Source of the DNA: Clostridiales bacterium | GTDB lineage: Bacteria; Bacillota; Clostridia; Oscillospirales; Acutalibacteraceae | DNA: 64,000 nt | Direction of reading: 5' to 3' | Assembly (NCBI GenBank): GCA_019422525.1 | Contig: JAHZDE010000010.1 | Span: forward strand, 1 to 64,000 | Shown here: positions 7,508 to 15,820 of the stretch, piece after piece | Layout of the letters: every line of letters begins with the position of its first letter | Position numbering within the stretch: position 1 is the first letter of the stretch | Made by a program: the position numbers and the translations under genes | Notes under the pieces: model-generated | What the model was told of the DNA's origin: nothing | What the model saw: only the letters and a program-made list of their open reading frames with translations | The model's database searches: none

Positions 7508-10162
7508 ATGCAAAACAGTCCCATTGCCCATCAGCGCGTCCTCAGCTGCGCATATATCGACATAGATACATTGTGTCAAGATTTTCACATCCCGCAGCAA
7601 GGATATAATGAAAAACAAGCAGAAGAAAGTCGTATCGAATATGGTAAGAATGTCCTATTAGGCAGAGCGTCAGACACTGCACTCTATCGCTTACGAAGGG
7701 CCTTTATCAATCCGTTTACGATTGTCCTGTTTGTATTGGCTGCCGTTTCCTTCTTAACTGATGTGGTGCTGGCATCCAATTTCAGCCGGAACATAACAAC
7801 CGCAGTCATTATTTTATGTATGCTGCTGTTCAGCGGCATTGTGCGTTTCATCCAGGAGATGCGCGCTAAACGCATTGCCGATCATTTGACTCAAATGGTC
7901 TCCTCCAATGTCTTGGTACTCCGTAACGATCAATGGCTAAGGATTTCTTCAGAAGATCTTGTGGTTGGCGACAAGGTACGTCTGTTTGCCGGAGAGCGTG
8001 TCCCGGCGGATATTCGATTGACATGGGCAAAGGATTTGTTTGTCTCTCAATCGGTTCTTACGGGTGAAAGTGCGATCCTTGAGAAAAATTCCGATACTCT
8101 TGTTTGCGGACAGGCCCGGTCTTATTCGGACTACCATAATATCGCATTTATGGGTTCATCGATTACCGGCGGCACAGGGGAAGGTATCGTGGTTGCTGTC
8201 GGAAAAGATACGGTCTATGGTGGTTTTTCAGCGGCAGAATCTCACCCCAAAAACGGGTTTGACCGGGGGGCAAACTCCATTGCATGGGTACTGATTCGGT
8301 TTATGGCGGTTTTAATCCCTATCGTATTTGTTGCCTGTGGACTGACCAAAGGCGATTGGCTTTCCGCTTTTTTATTTGCGCTTTCGGTTGCTGTTGGCTT
8401 AACTCCTGAAATGCTCCCTATGGTGATCAATGCCTGTCTGGCAAAAGGCAGTGCAGCTATGGGCAAAAAGCAAACGGTGGTCAAAAACATCAATGCCATG
8501 CAGGGATTCGGAAGTATGGATGTTTTGTGCGTTGACAAAACCGGGACTCTGACCGGAGACAAAATTACTCTGGAATATTACATGGATGTTTTGGGAAACG
8601 AATGTCAATACGCCTTGGATCTCGCCTACTTAAACAGCCTCTACCATACAGGTGTACAAAATCATCTGGATGATGCGATCCTGAGATATCGGGAAATACC
8701 GGAACAAAGGATGCATTATGAGGAATTGGAGCGGCAGCATCCAAAGCTGGACGAACTTCCTTTTGACCACGAGCGGAGGTTTGCCAGCGTCCTGGTTCGG
8801 CATGGCGAAGAGAATCTGCTGATTATCAAAGGCAGCGTTGAGGAAGTCTACCAAAAATGCAGCTATATTGAGCACAAAAGAGAACGCTACAAGATTGATA
8901 TTCATGGACGTGACAGCGTTCACGCCATTGTGGATGAGATGCTGGAAGACGGCATGAAGGTTCTGGCAGTCGCCTATAAACCGCTGCGTCAAGAGACCAT
9001 ATCGCCGGAGGACGAAAATGGTTTAACCTTGCTGGGGTATTTGGCATTTTTTGATGCTCCTAAACAGAGTGCCGCTGATGCCATTGAGAAACTGCAGAAG
9101 TTGCAGGTTGATGTGCGGGTACTGACCGGGGACAATCAGGATACGGCGGTTTCCATCTGCCGCAGATTGGGGATCGATACGGCGTACACCCTGACCGGCG
9201 CCGAGTTGGAACGTCTGACCGACAATGAGATTTCGGTAAGGCTGGAGCGTACAACGGTTTTTTCTCAATTGTCGCCCAAGCAGAAGGTGCAAGTGGTGCA
9301 GACACTCCGGGCCAACGGACATACCGTAGGCTTTTTAGGTGACGGCATGAACGATCTGCCGGCTATTGTGGAATCCGACGTAGGGATATCCGTGGACACT
9401 GCGGCAGAGACCGTCAAGGAAGCAGCCGATGTCGTCCTGCTGAAAAAAGATCTGAATGTGCTGGAAGAAGGAATTCAGGAAGGGCGCAAAGCCTTTGCCA
9501 ATGTTTCAAAATATATCAAGATTACGGCATCTTCGAACTTCGGAAACATTTTTTCCATCGTCATTGCCAGCGTTTTTTTACCCTTCTTCCCTATGACTGC
9601 ATTGCAGCTTCTTCTGCTGAATCTTCTGTACGACATTTTGTGTCTCGTGCTCCCCTGGGATCAGGTAGATGAGGCGGTCTGCTCGAAGCCGTTGGAGTGG
9701 TCGGGCAAAACATTGGGGCGTTTTATGCGCTTTTTTGGGCCAATCAGCTCCATTTTTGACATCATCACATTTGCCTACCTGTTTTTTGTGCTGTGTCCTG
9801 CCGTCTGCGGCGGTACATTTACTTCCTTGGCAAGCAGCGAAGAGCAGGCCCGCTTTATCGTTTTGTTTCAAACGGGATGGTTTTTGGAATCTATGTGGAC
9901 ACAGATCCTGATCCTGCATCTTCTGCGCACACAAAGAGTCCCCCTGCTGCAAAGCCGGCCATCCAGACCCGTCATGCTGGTCACTTTGCTGGGCACTGCG
10001 TTTTTTACTCTCCTCACATTCACCCCGCTGGGAAGGTTGATCGGCCTGACTGCGTTACCGCCTGTCTATTTTATATTTTTAATGGTTACTGTTTTCTTCT
10101 ATCTGCTGTGGATTACATTAGCCAAACGGTGGTATATTCGGCGGTATCATGAACTGCTTTGA
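7508..10162 (+). CDS. mgtA: Magnesium-translocating P-type ATPase (MgtA type), copy 1
   Basis: An 884-residue type IIIB P-type ATPase of the inner membrane that imports Mg2+. It shows the actuator motif LTGES near residue 186, the phosphorylation motif DKTGTLT (D343), LTGDN in the nucleotide-binding region and the hinge GDGMND near 611. Membrane pairs lie near 65-110 and 255-320, with a C-terminal bundle from about 675. The ATG at 7508 has GGGGTGAGG upstream; a GTG nine bases earlier falls inside that site. It is followed after 17 bases by a winged-helix gene, then a second mgtA. Transport of another divalent cation cannot be excluded. Confidence 0.9.
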   Translation: MQNSPIAHQRVLSCAYIDIDTLCQDFHIPQQGYNEKQAEESRIEYGKNVLLGRASDTALYRLRRAFINPFTIVLFVLAAVSFLTDVVLASNFSRNITTAVIILCMLLFSGIVRFIQEMRAKRIADHLTQMVSSNVLVLRNDQWLRISSEDLVVGDKVRLFAGERVPADIRLTWAKDLFVSQSVLTGESAILEKNSDTLVCGQARSYSDYHNIAFMGSSITGGTGEGIVVAVGKDTVYGGFSAAESHPKNGFDRGANSIAWVLIRFMAVLIPIVFVACGLTKGDWLSAFLFALSVAVGLTPEMLPMVINACLAKGSAAMGKKQTVVKNINAMQGFGSMDVLCVDKTGTLTGDKITLEYYMDVLGNECQYALDLAYLNSLYHTGVQNHLDDAILRYREIPEQRMHYEELERQHPKLDELPFDHERRFASVLVRHGEENLLIIKGSVEEVYQKCSYIEHKRERYKIDIHGRDSVHAIVDEMLEDGMKVLAVAYKPLRQETISPEDENGLTLLGYLAFFDAPKQSAADAIEKLQKLQVDVRVLTGDNQDTAVSICRRLGIDTAYTLTGAELERLTDNEISVRLERTTVFSQLSPKQKVQVVQTLRANGHTVGFLGDGMNDLPAIVESDVGISVDTAAETVKEAADVVLLKKDLNVLEEGIQEGRKAFANVSKYIKITASSNFGNIFSIVIASVFLPFFPMTALQLLLLNLLYDILCLVLPWDQVDEAVCSKPLEWSGKTLGRFMRFFGPISSIFDIITFAYLFFVLCPAVCGGTFTSLASSEEQARFIVLFQTGWFLESMWTQILILHLLRTQRVPLLQSRPSRPVMLVTLLGTAFFTLLTFTPLGRLIGLTALPPVYFIFLMVTVFFYLLWITLAKRWYIRRYHELL

Positions 10163-10179
10163 GAAAGGAGGAATCCCCG

Positions 10180-10677
10180 ATGAAAAAGAATATTGGTTTT
10201 ATCTCTCTGGATTCCTCATTGGTCAAGTGGCTCCGGGAAGCGCTCCGAACCTCTGCGCCGCAGACACCCTCCACACGGGAATTGATGGAAGGCTTTCAGG
10301 ATTTGATAGATGGCACTGCCGGTTCTCTTATGCTGGAACTGGGAGAGGGCGAATTTTCAACAGCCGGGAGTGACATCATCTGCTGCGGCACCCTTTCCAT
10401 TGATTTGAGATTGCGCAGAGTAAGCCGGGATGGGAAGGAGATTGCATTAACGCCCAAGGAGTTTGATATTTTATGTTTTTTAGCCCGCAACCGCGGAGAG
10501 GTATTTACAAAAGAACAGATTTACCAGGCGGTGTGGGAAAATAATTATTTACTGGATGACAGTAATATTATGGCGTTTATCCGAAAACTGCGCAAAAAAA
10601 TTGAACCGAACCCGGATTCCCCGGAATATATTCTGACCATTTGGGGCATCGGCTACAAATTCAACGACAAGCTGTAA
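10180..10677 (+). CDS. Winged-helix response regulator-like protein with shortened N-terminus
   Basis: A 165-residue protein. Residues about 70-165 are a complete OmpR/PhoB-type DNA-binding domain (LTPKEFDILCFLARNRGEVF, then RKLRKKIE and a GIGYKF wing). The N-terminal 65 residues are too short for a receiver domain and show no phospho-acceptor aspartate pattern. The ATG has AGGAGG at seven bases. It is placed between two mgtA genes and ends in a terminator, so it probably regulates this module without a classical phosphorylation switch. Confidence 0.8.
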   Translation: MKKNIGFISLDSSLVKWLREALRTSAPQTPSTRELMEGFQDLIDGTAGSLMLELGEGEFSTAGSDIICCGTLSIDLRLRRVSRDGKEIALTPKEFDILCFLARNRGEVFTKEQIYQAVWENNYLLDDSNIMAFIRKLRKKIEPNPDSPEYILTIWGIGYKFNDKL

Positions 10678-10692
10678 TCTGAAATTCTTACC

Positions 10693-10747
10693 AAATCGCA
10701 AGAAAATCGCAAGGTTTTGACCATGTGATTTTTCTTGCGATTTTTTT
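10693..10747 (+). terminator. Terminator after the mgtA copy 1 operon
   Basis: AAATCGCAAGAAAATC (10693-10708) pairs with GATTTTTCTTGCGATTT (10727-10743) with one extra base, followed by a run of seven T. Confidence 0.85.
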
Positions 10748-10778
10748 ATACTGATTGAGGTCGAAAGGAAGGCGGCGT

Positions 10779-10826
10779 ATGAACCGGATTGATTGTATAA
10801 AGCGCGAACGCTGCAAGCAATTATAA
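10779..10826 (+). CDS. Possible 15-residue leader peptide
   Basis: A short frame, MNRIDCIKRERCKQL, starts ATG at 10779 behind AAGGAAGG at a usable distance. It lies in the 330-base leader of mgtA copy 2. No homolog is known to me. It may be a chance frame; the ribosome site and position are the only support. Confidence 0.3.
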   Translation: MNRIDCIKRERCKQL

Positions 10827-10896
10827 TCCGCTCTGTAGTTTTATGCTGCAGATGACGGTTTTCTATAGATATTTCAAAAAAAGAGAGGTGAACGGC

Positions 10897-10992
10897 ATGG
10901 ACACCGATGGAAGTCCTCGAAGGCATAGAGCAGTCAGTGCATGGAGACCGGAAGTTCCGTGTCATTCCTATACTCCTGCTTGCCTCTGGTAA
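10897..10992 (+). CDS. Possible 31-residue mgtA leader peptide
   Basis: ATG at 10897 follows GAGAGGTG at seven bases. The frame reads MDTDGSPRRHRAV... and ends CLW-stop 19 bases before the mgtA ribosome-site ATG. The beginning (acidic residues, a proline, then an arginine cluster) loosely recalls the enterobacterial MgtL peptide, which starts acidic and proline-rich before an RRR stretch and senses low Mg2+ by stalling or dropping ribosomes. The likeness is by eye and may be convergence or chance. Confidence 0.45.
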   Translation: MDTDGSPRRHRAVSAWRPEVPCHSYTPACLW

Positions 10993-11011
10993 ACACAAGG
11001 AGGTAAGACCA

Positions 11012-13777
11012 ATGAATAAAAAACAAAATCACATTTCTGTTCGTCAGGCTGCGGTAAAGGCAGTAATCCGTGATGAACAAAACCGCCGCATCGAATATGC
11101 GGCAACCAATCCGATTAAAGGTGTTTTGACAGATCTGCACACCACACTTTGCGGTCTTGACGCAGAAGCAGTGTCTGCCAGCAGAGCAAAATATGGCAGC
11201 AATCAGGTAACCCACGAAAAGAAAAAAACTTTGGCAAGACGATTGGCTGATGCATTTATCAACCCGTTTACCGCCATCCTGTTCTTTTTGGCTCTTGTGT
11301 CCACGATGACGGATATGGTTTTTCCCTACTTTTCTCTGTTCGGAAGCGTACCGGAGGATTTCGACTGCCTGACCGTAGTCATTATTCTGACGATGGTGAT
11401 CATTTCGGGCACACTTCGCTTTGTACAGGAATCCAGAAGCGGCAATGCTGCGGAAAAACTTCTGGCTATGATCACCACCACCTGTACCGTCACCCGCAAG
11501 GGACAGAAGAAGGCAGAGATCCCCATGGATGAGCTGGTGGCGGGCGATATTGTGCATCTGTCAGCGGGCGACATGATCCCCGCCGATGTCCGCATTTTGG
11601 AGGCAAAGGATCTGTTTATCAGCCAGGCCAGCCTGACCGGTGAGAGCGAGCCGGTGGAGAAAACGCCCTATGTAAGCGACCGGAAAGAAAGCGTAACGGA
11701 CTATTCCAACATTGCGTTTATGGGGAGCAATGTCGTTTCCGGCAGTGCAGCCGCTGTGGCGGTGTGCGTCGGCGATAATACTCTGTTTGGCTCCATGGCC
11801 TCCGCAGTAGCGGGAGAGGCGGCAGAAACAAGCTTTACAAAGGGAGTAAACGCCGTCTCCTGGGTACTCATCCGCTTTATGCTGGTGATGGTTCCCCTGG
11901 TCTTCTTCATCAATGGCATCACCAAGGGAGACTGGCTGGACGCCTTTCTCTTCGGTATCTCCATTGCTGTGGGATTGACCCCTGAAATGCTGCCCATGAT
12001 TGTCACCACCTGCCTTGCCAAGGGTGCGGTATCCATGAGCAAAAAGCAAACCATCGTCAAGAACCTCAACTCCATCCAGAACTTTGGAGCCATTGATATT
12101 CTGTGTACCGACAAGACCGGAACCCTGACCCAGGATCAGGTGGTGCTGGAATACCACCTCAATATAAACGGGGAGGACGACACCCGGGTGCTGCGCCACG
12201 CCTACCTTAACAGCTACTTCCAGACCGGGTACAAAAACCTGATGGATCTGGCGATCATTCGCAAGACCGAAGAAGAGGAGGCCGAGGACCCCCTGCTGGT
12301 GGATTTGTCGGAACACTACACAAAGGTGGACGAGATCCCCTTTGATTTTACCCGCCGCCGCCTGACCACCGTTGTCCAAGATAAGAACGGCAAAACGCAG
12401 ATGGTGACCAAGGGGGCTGTGGAAGAAATGCTGTCGATTTGTGCTTTCGCAGAGTGTGACGGCAGCGTTCAGCCCTTGACGGACGAGGTGCGCCGGCATA
12501 TTCTTCAGACGGTGGACGACCTCAATGATAAGGGCTTCCGCGTGCTTGCCATTGCGCAAAAGAGTAATTCCTCTCCAGTGGGTACATTTGGCACAAAAGA
12601 TGAATGCGACATGGTTTTGATCGGCTATCTGGCGTTCCTGGACCCGCCCAAGGAATCCACTGCGGATGCCATCAAAGCTTTGAAGGATCACGGCGTTACC
12701 ACCAAAATTCTGACCGGCGATAATGACAAGGTTACCCGCACTATTTGTAAGCAGGTGGGGCTGAAGGTGCGGAATATGCTGCTGGGATCTGATTTGGAAC
12801 ACATGAGCGACGTCGAGTTGGCAAAAGCAGCGGAAACCACGGATGTTTTTGCCAAGCTAACCCCGGATCAGAAAGCTCGGGTCGTGTCGGTACTTCGGGA
12901 GAACGGTCACACTGTCGGCTTTATGGGGGACGGCATAAACGATGCCGCTGCCATGAAAGCAGCCGACATCGGCATTTCTGTGGATACCGCAGTGGACGTC
13001 GCAAAAGAGTCTGCGGATATTATCCTGCTGGAAAAGGATCTGATGGTGCTGGAGCAGGGTATCATTGAAGGCCGAAAGACCTACGCCAACATGATCAAGT
13101 ATATCAAGATGACCGCCTCGTCCAACTTCGGCAATATGTTCTCGGTCCTGGCCGCATCGGCGCTGCTGCCCTTCCTGCCTATGATGAGCCTGCATCTGAT
13201 CCTTCTGAATCTGATTTACGACTTGTCCTGTACGGCAATTCCTTGGGACAATGTGGATGAAGAATTCATTGCGAAGCCACGGAAATGGGATGCCTCCAGC
13301 GTAGGCAACTTCATGATCTGGATTGGACCCACCAGCTCCATCTTTGATTTTACCACCTACCTGTTCATGTACTTTGTATTCTGTCCACTCTTTGTTTCGG
13401 GCGGCGTACTGTTCAACGATCTGCCTGCCCATTTCAGCGGAGCAGAACTTGCCATGATGCAGGCAAAGTACATCGGGCTGTTCCAAGCCGGCTGGTTCGT
13501 GGAGTCCATGTGGAGCCAAACTCTGGTCATTCATATGATCCGTACCCCCAAGCTGCCCTTTATCCAGAGCAGAGCCTCTGCATCGCTGACCCTGCTGACC
13601 ATGACTGGAATCGCGGTACTTACGATCATCCCGTTTACACCCCTTGGAGCAATGCTTGGTTTTGTAGCCCTGCCTGCCGCCTATTTTGCTTATCTGATTC
13701 CGTGCATCCTGCTTTATATGATGTTGGCTACCAGTCTGAAAAAAGCCTATGTGCGGCGCTATGGTGAGCTGCTTTAA
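11012..13777 (+). CDS. mgtA: Magnesium-translocating P-type ATPase (MgtA type), copy 2
   Basis: A 921-residue inner-membrane Mg2+ importer with TGES, the phosphorylated aspartate D367 in DKTGTLT, LTGDN and the hinge GDGINDAAA. It aligns over its whole length with copy 1, including the C-terminal YxRRYxELL, but is clearly diverged and has a longer N-terminal tail. The ATG at 11012 has AAGGAGG at eight bases; the in-frame upstream extension runs through a leader ORF and lacks a site. It is preceded by a terminator and a 330-base leader, so it forms its own unit, with the small membrane protein behind it. Confidence 0.91.
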   Translation: MNKKQNHISVRQAAVKAVIRDEQNRRIEYAATNPIKGVLTDLHTTLCGLDAEAVSASRAKYGSNQVTHEKKKTLARRLADAFINPFTAILFFLALVSTMTDMVFPYFSLFGSVPEDFDCLTVVIILTMVIISGTLRFVQESRSGNAAEKLLAMITTTCTVTRKGQKKAEIPMDELVAGDIVHLSAGDMIPADVRILEAKDLFISQASLTGESEPVEKTPYVSDRKESVTDYSNIAFMGSNVVSGSAAAVAVCVGDNTLFGSMASAVAGEAAETSFTKGVNAVSWVLIRFMLVMVPLVFFINGITKGDWLDAFLFGISIAVGLTPEMLPMIVTTCLAKGAVSMSKKQTIVKNLNSIQNFGAIDILCTDKTGTLTQDQVVLEYHLNINGEDDTRVLRHAYLNSYFQTGYKNLMDLAIIRKTEEEEAEDPLLVDLSEHYTKVDEIPFDFTRRRLTTVVQDKNGKTQMVTKGAVEEMLSICAFAECDGSVQPLTDEVRRHILQTVDDLNDKGFRVLAIAQKSNSSPVGTFGTKDECDMVLIGYLAFLDPPKESTADAIKALKDHGVTTKILTGDNDKVTRTICKQVGLKVRNMLLGSDLEHMSDVELAKAAETTDVFAKLTPDQKARVVSVLRENGHTVGFMGDGINDAAAMKAADIGISVDTAVDVAKESADIILLEKDLMVLEQGIIEGRKTYANMIKYIKMTASSNFGNMFSVLAASALLPFLPMMSLHLILLNLIYDLSCTAIPWDNVDEEFIAKPRKWDASSVGNFMIWIGPTSSIFDFTTYLFMYFVFCPLFVSGGVLFNDLPAHFSGAELAMMQAKYIGLFQAGWFVESMWSQTLVIHMIRTPKLPFIQSRASASLTLLTMTGIAVLTIIPFTPLGAMLGFVALPAAYFAYLIPCILLYMMLATSLKKAYVRRYGELL

Positions 13778-13795
13778 AGATTGGAGGTATTTCCT

Positions 13796-13957
13796 ATGAA
13801 TTGGACAACAATTTGGATGAACCTGTTTGGCGCTGCATCCTTTTTAGAAATTGATATGGGCTTTTGGGTTGGAATGGCTGTTGTTTTACTGATTGTTGTC
13901 TTGATAAATGTAGTGTTCTGGAGCATGAAGCCTAAAAAGCCAAATCAGATTCCATAA
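13796..13957 (+). CDS. 53-residue single-span membrane peptide downstream of mgtA
   Basis: The frame starts MNWTTIWMNLFGA and has one hydrophobic helix near residues 23-44 (VGMAVVLLIVVLINVVF), then a basic proline-rich tail SMKPKKPNQIP. GGAGG lies eight bases before the ATG, 18 bases after the mgtA stop and before the shared terminator, so translation as part of the mgtA operon is likely. Enterobacterial MgtA/MgtB have small membrane partners (MgtS, MgtR), which suggests a stabilising or regulatory role; no sequence relation to those is claimed. Confidence 0.78.
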   Translation: MNWTTIWMNLFGAASFLEIDMGFWVGMAVVLLIVVLINVVFWSMKPKKPNQIP

Positions 13958-13974
13958 ATTCCATAAGGCAACAA

Positions 13975-14014
13975 AAAAGGTCTAACTGATCAGCAAAAAT
14001 CAGTTAGACCTTTT
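13975..14014 (+). terminator. Terminator of mgtA copy 2 operon
   Basis: AAAAGGTCTAACTGAT and its exact complement flank an 8-base loop and end in TTTT. The flanking A and T runs allow it to act on both strands. Confidence 0.88.
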
Positions 14015-14072
14015 ACTTATGAATAAAAAGATGAGGATTTTTAGGCTACTCGCAAGCCATCCGATTTTTCTT

Positions 14073-14084
14073 TTCAAACTCAAT
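14073..14084 (-). repeat. att-like imperfect copy of the guaA 3' end
   Basis: On the minus strand ATTGAGTTTGAA here matches ATCGAGTTCGAA at the end of guaA (14195-14206) in 10 of 12 bases and encodes the same I-E-F-E. Surrounding frame reads SRFIEFEKKNRMACE-stop. The guaA 3' end is a known integration site for genomic islands; this may be the outer end of an old insertion. Confidence 0.35.
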
Positions 14085-14191
14085 AAATCTGGATTTGGCG
14101 AGTGCTATCAATCTGCTATCAAATGGGAAATTTGAAAAGCAAAAAGCTCAGTATTTATGCGGGTTTGAGGGCCCTCATATCCACTTTTTAC

Positions 14192-15739
14192 TTATTCGAA
14201 CTCGATGGTGGCCGGGGGCTTTCCGGTGCAGTCGTAGAGCACTCGGTTCACATGCTTCACCTCGTTGACGATACGGCTGGTAACCGTCTGCAAAACCGAC
14301 CACGGGATCTCGGCTGACTCTGCGGTCATAAAGTCCGTCGTGGTCACCGCACGCAGGGCGACTGCATAATCATAGGTGCGTTCGTCCCCCATCACGCCCA
14401 CACTGCGCATATTGGTCAGTGCAGCGTAGTATTGGCTGATCTGGCCAGCAAGACCTGCTTTGGCGATTTCTTCCCGCCAGATAGCATCGGCATCCTGTAC
14501 CATCTTCACTTTTTCCGGGGTAACCGCCCCGATGATGCGGATAGCAAGACCGGGACCTGGGAACGGCTGCCGACTAACCAGATATTCCGGCAAACCAAGC
14601 TCACGGCCCGCCTGCCGCACTTCGTCTTTAAACAGATCACGGAGCGGCTCGATGATCTCCCTAAAATCTACATAGTCCGGCAAGCCGCCCACATTGTGGT
14701 GGGATTTGATGACGGTGCTTTCGCCGCCCAGGCCGCTTTCTACCACATCGGGGTAAATAGTTCCCTGAGCCAGGAAATCCACTGCGCCGATCTTTTTGGC
14801 TTCCTCTTCAAAAACGCGGATAAACTCCTCGCCGATGATCTTGCGCTTCTTCTCCGGCTCTTCTACACCGGCCAGCTTGTCATAAAAGCGCTGACGGGCA
14901 TTGACACAGATGAAATTCAGCTCGAACTGTCCCTTTGCGCCAAAGACCTCGCATACCTCTTCCATCTCGTTTTTGCGCAGCAGACCGTGGTCTACAAACA
15001 CGCAGGTCAGCTGTTTGCTCACTGCTTTGGCCAGCATAGCAGCCGCCACAGAGGAATCCACACCGCCGGAAAGGGCGCACAGCACCTTGCCGGAACCAAT
15101 TTTTTCCCGCAGGGCAGCAACGCTGGTCTCCACAAAAGAATCCATCTTCCAGTCGCCTTTACAGCCGCACACATTGTACACAAAGTTGTGCAGCATCTGC
15201 TTGCCTTCCTGGGTGTGAAGGACTTCCGGATGGAACTGGACAGCATAAAGGCCCTTTTCCCGATTTTCAGCAGCGGCAACCGGGCAGTTATCGGTATAAG
15301 CTGTTACCGTAAAGCCGGGTGCCGGGGTCTCGATGTAATCATTATGGCTCATCCAGCAAATGGTGTCGCGGCTCACATTTTGAAAAATGGGGCTTTCTGC
15401 ACTGGTGTGAACCAACGTTTTGCCATACTCACGCTCGGGTGCGCGGCACACATGACCACCCAGCAGGTGGCTCATAAGCTGGCTACCATAGCAGATGCCC
15501 AGAACCGGGATTCCCAGCTCAAAAAGAGCAGGGTCCATGGTGGGTGCATCCTCCAGATACACGCTGTTAGGGCCGCCGGTGAGGATAATGCCCACCGGAT
15601 TGGCGGCGCGGATCGCATCCAGACCGGCACGGTAGGAAATGATCTCGCAATAGACATTACATTCGCGGACGCGGCGAGCGATGAGCTGGTTATACTGCCC
15701 ACCAAAATCCACTACCAGAACTTTTTCATTCTGTGCCAT
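14192..15739 (-). CDS. guaA: GMP synthase (glutamine-hydrolysing)
   Basis: A 515-residue enzyme converting XMP to GMP with ATP and glutamine-derived ammonia. Residues 1-190 are a class I amidotransferase with nucleophile C83 (GICYGSQ) and the FHPEV histidine-glutamate pair. Next comes the ATP pyrophosphatase P-loop SGGVDSS, then the dimerisation domain ending ATIEFE. Start chosen at MAQNEK (15739), which matches the family; an ATG four codons upstream is possible. It is the last gene of a run glmS/guaA on the minus strand and borders the magnesium module. Confidence 0.95.
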   Translation of the reverse strand: MAQNEKVLVVDFGGQYNQLIARRVRECNVYCEIISYRAGLDAIRAANPVGIILTGGPNSVYLEDAPTMDPALFELGIPVLGICYGSQLMSHLLGGHVCRAPEREYGKTLVHTSAESPIFQNVSRDTICWMSHNDYIETPAPGFTVTAYTDNCPVAAAENREKGLYAVQFHPEVLHTQEGKQMLHNFVYNVCGCKGDWKMDSFVETSVAALREKIGSGKVLCALSGGVDSSVAAAMLAKAVSKQLTCVFVDHGLLRKNEMEEVCEVFGAKGQFELNFICVNARQRFYDKLAGVEEPEKKRKIIGEEFIRVFEEEAKKIGAVDFLAQGTIYPDVVESGLGGESTVIKSHHNVGGLPDYVDFREIIEPLRDLFKDEVRQAGRELGLPEYLVSRQPFPGPGLAIRIIGAVTPEKVKMVQDADAIWREEIAKAGLAGQISQYYAALTNMRSVGVMGDERTYDYAVALRAVTTTDFMTAESAEIPWSVLQTVTSRIVNEVKHVNRVLYDCTGKPPATIEFE

Positions 15740-15820
15740 ACATTCATCCATCCTGTTCTTTCAATTTATTGTTGTGTTGTTAATAAATAATACTTTTTCA
15801 GATTTTACTACACGAGCGGC

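Noticed and set aside
10748..11011. M-box magnesium riboswitch in the mgtA leader
   Set aside because: The conserved M-box segments were not found; only short ORFs and ribosome sites are visible.
11561..12802. 413-codon frame antisense to mgtA copy 2
   Set aside because: A shadow of the pump gene; no ribosome site or family match.
14432..15790. 452-codon frame antisense to guaA, and similar long frames antisense to the GH38 gene, purA, purB and the UPF0210 gene
   Set aside because: Each lies opposite a clearly conserved gene and reads as low-complexity His/Gln/Leu-rich sequence without domains.
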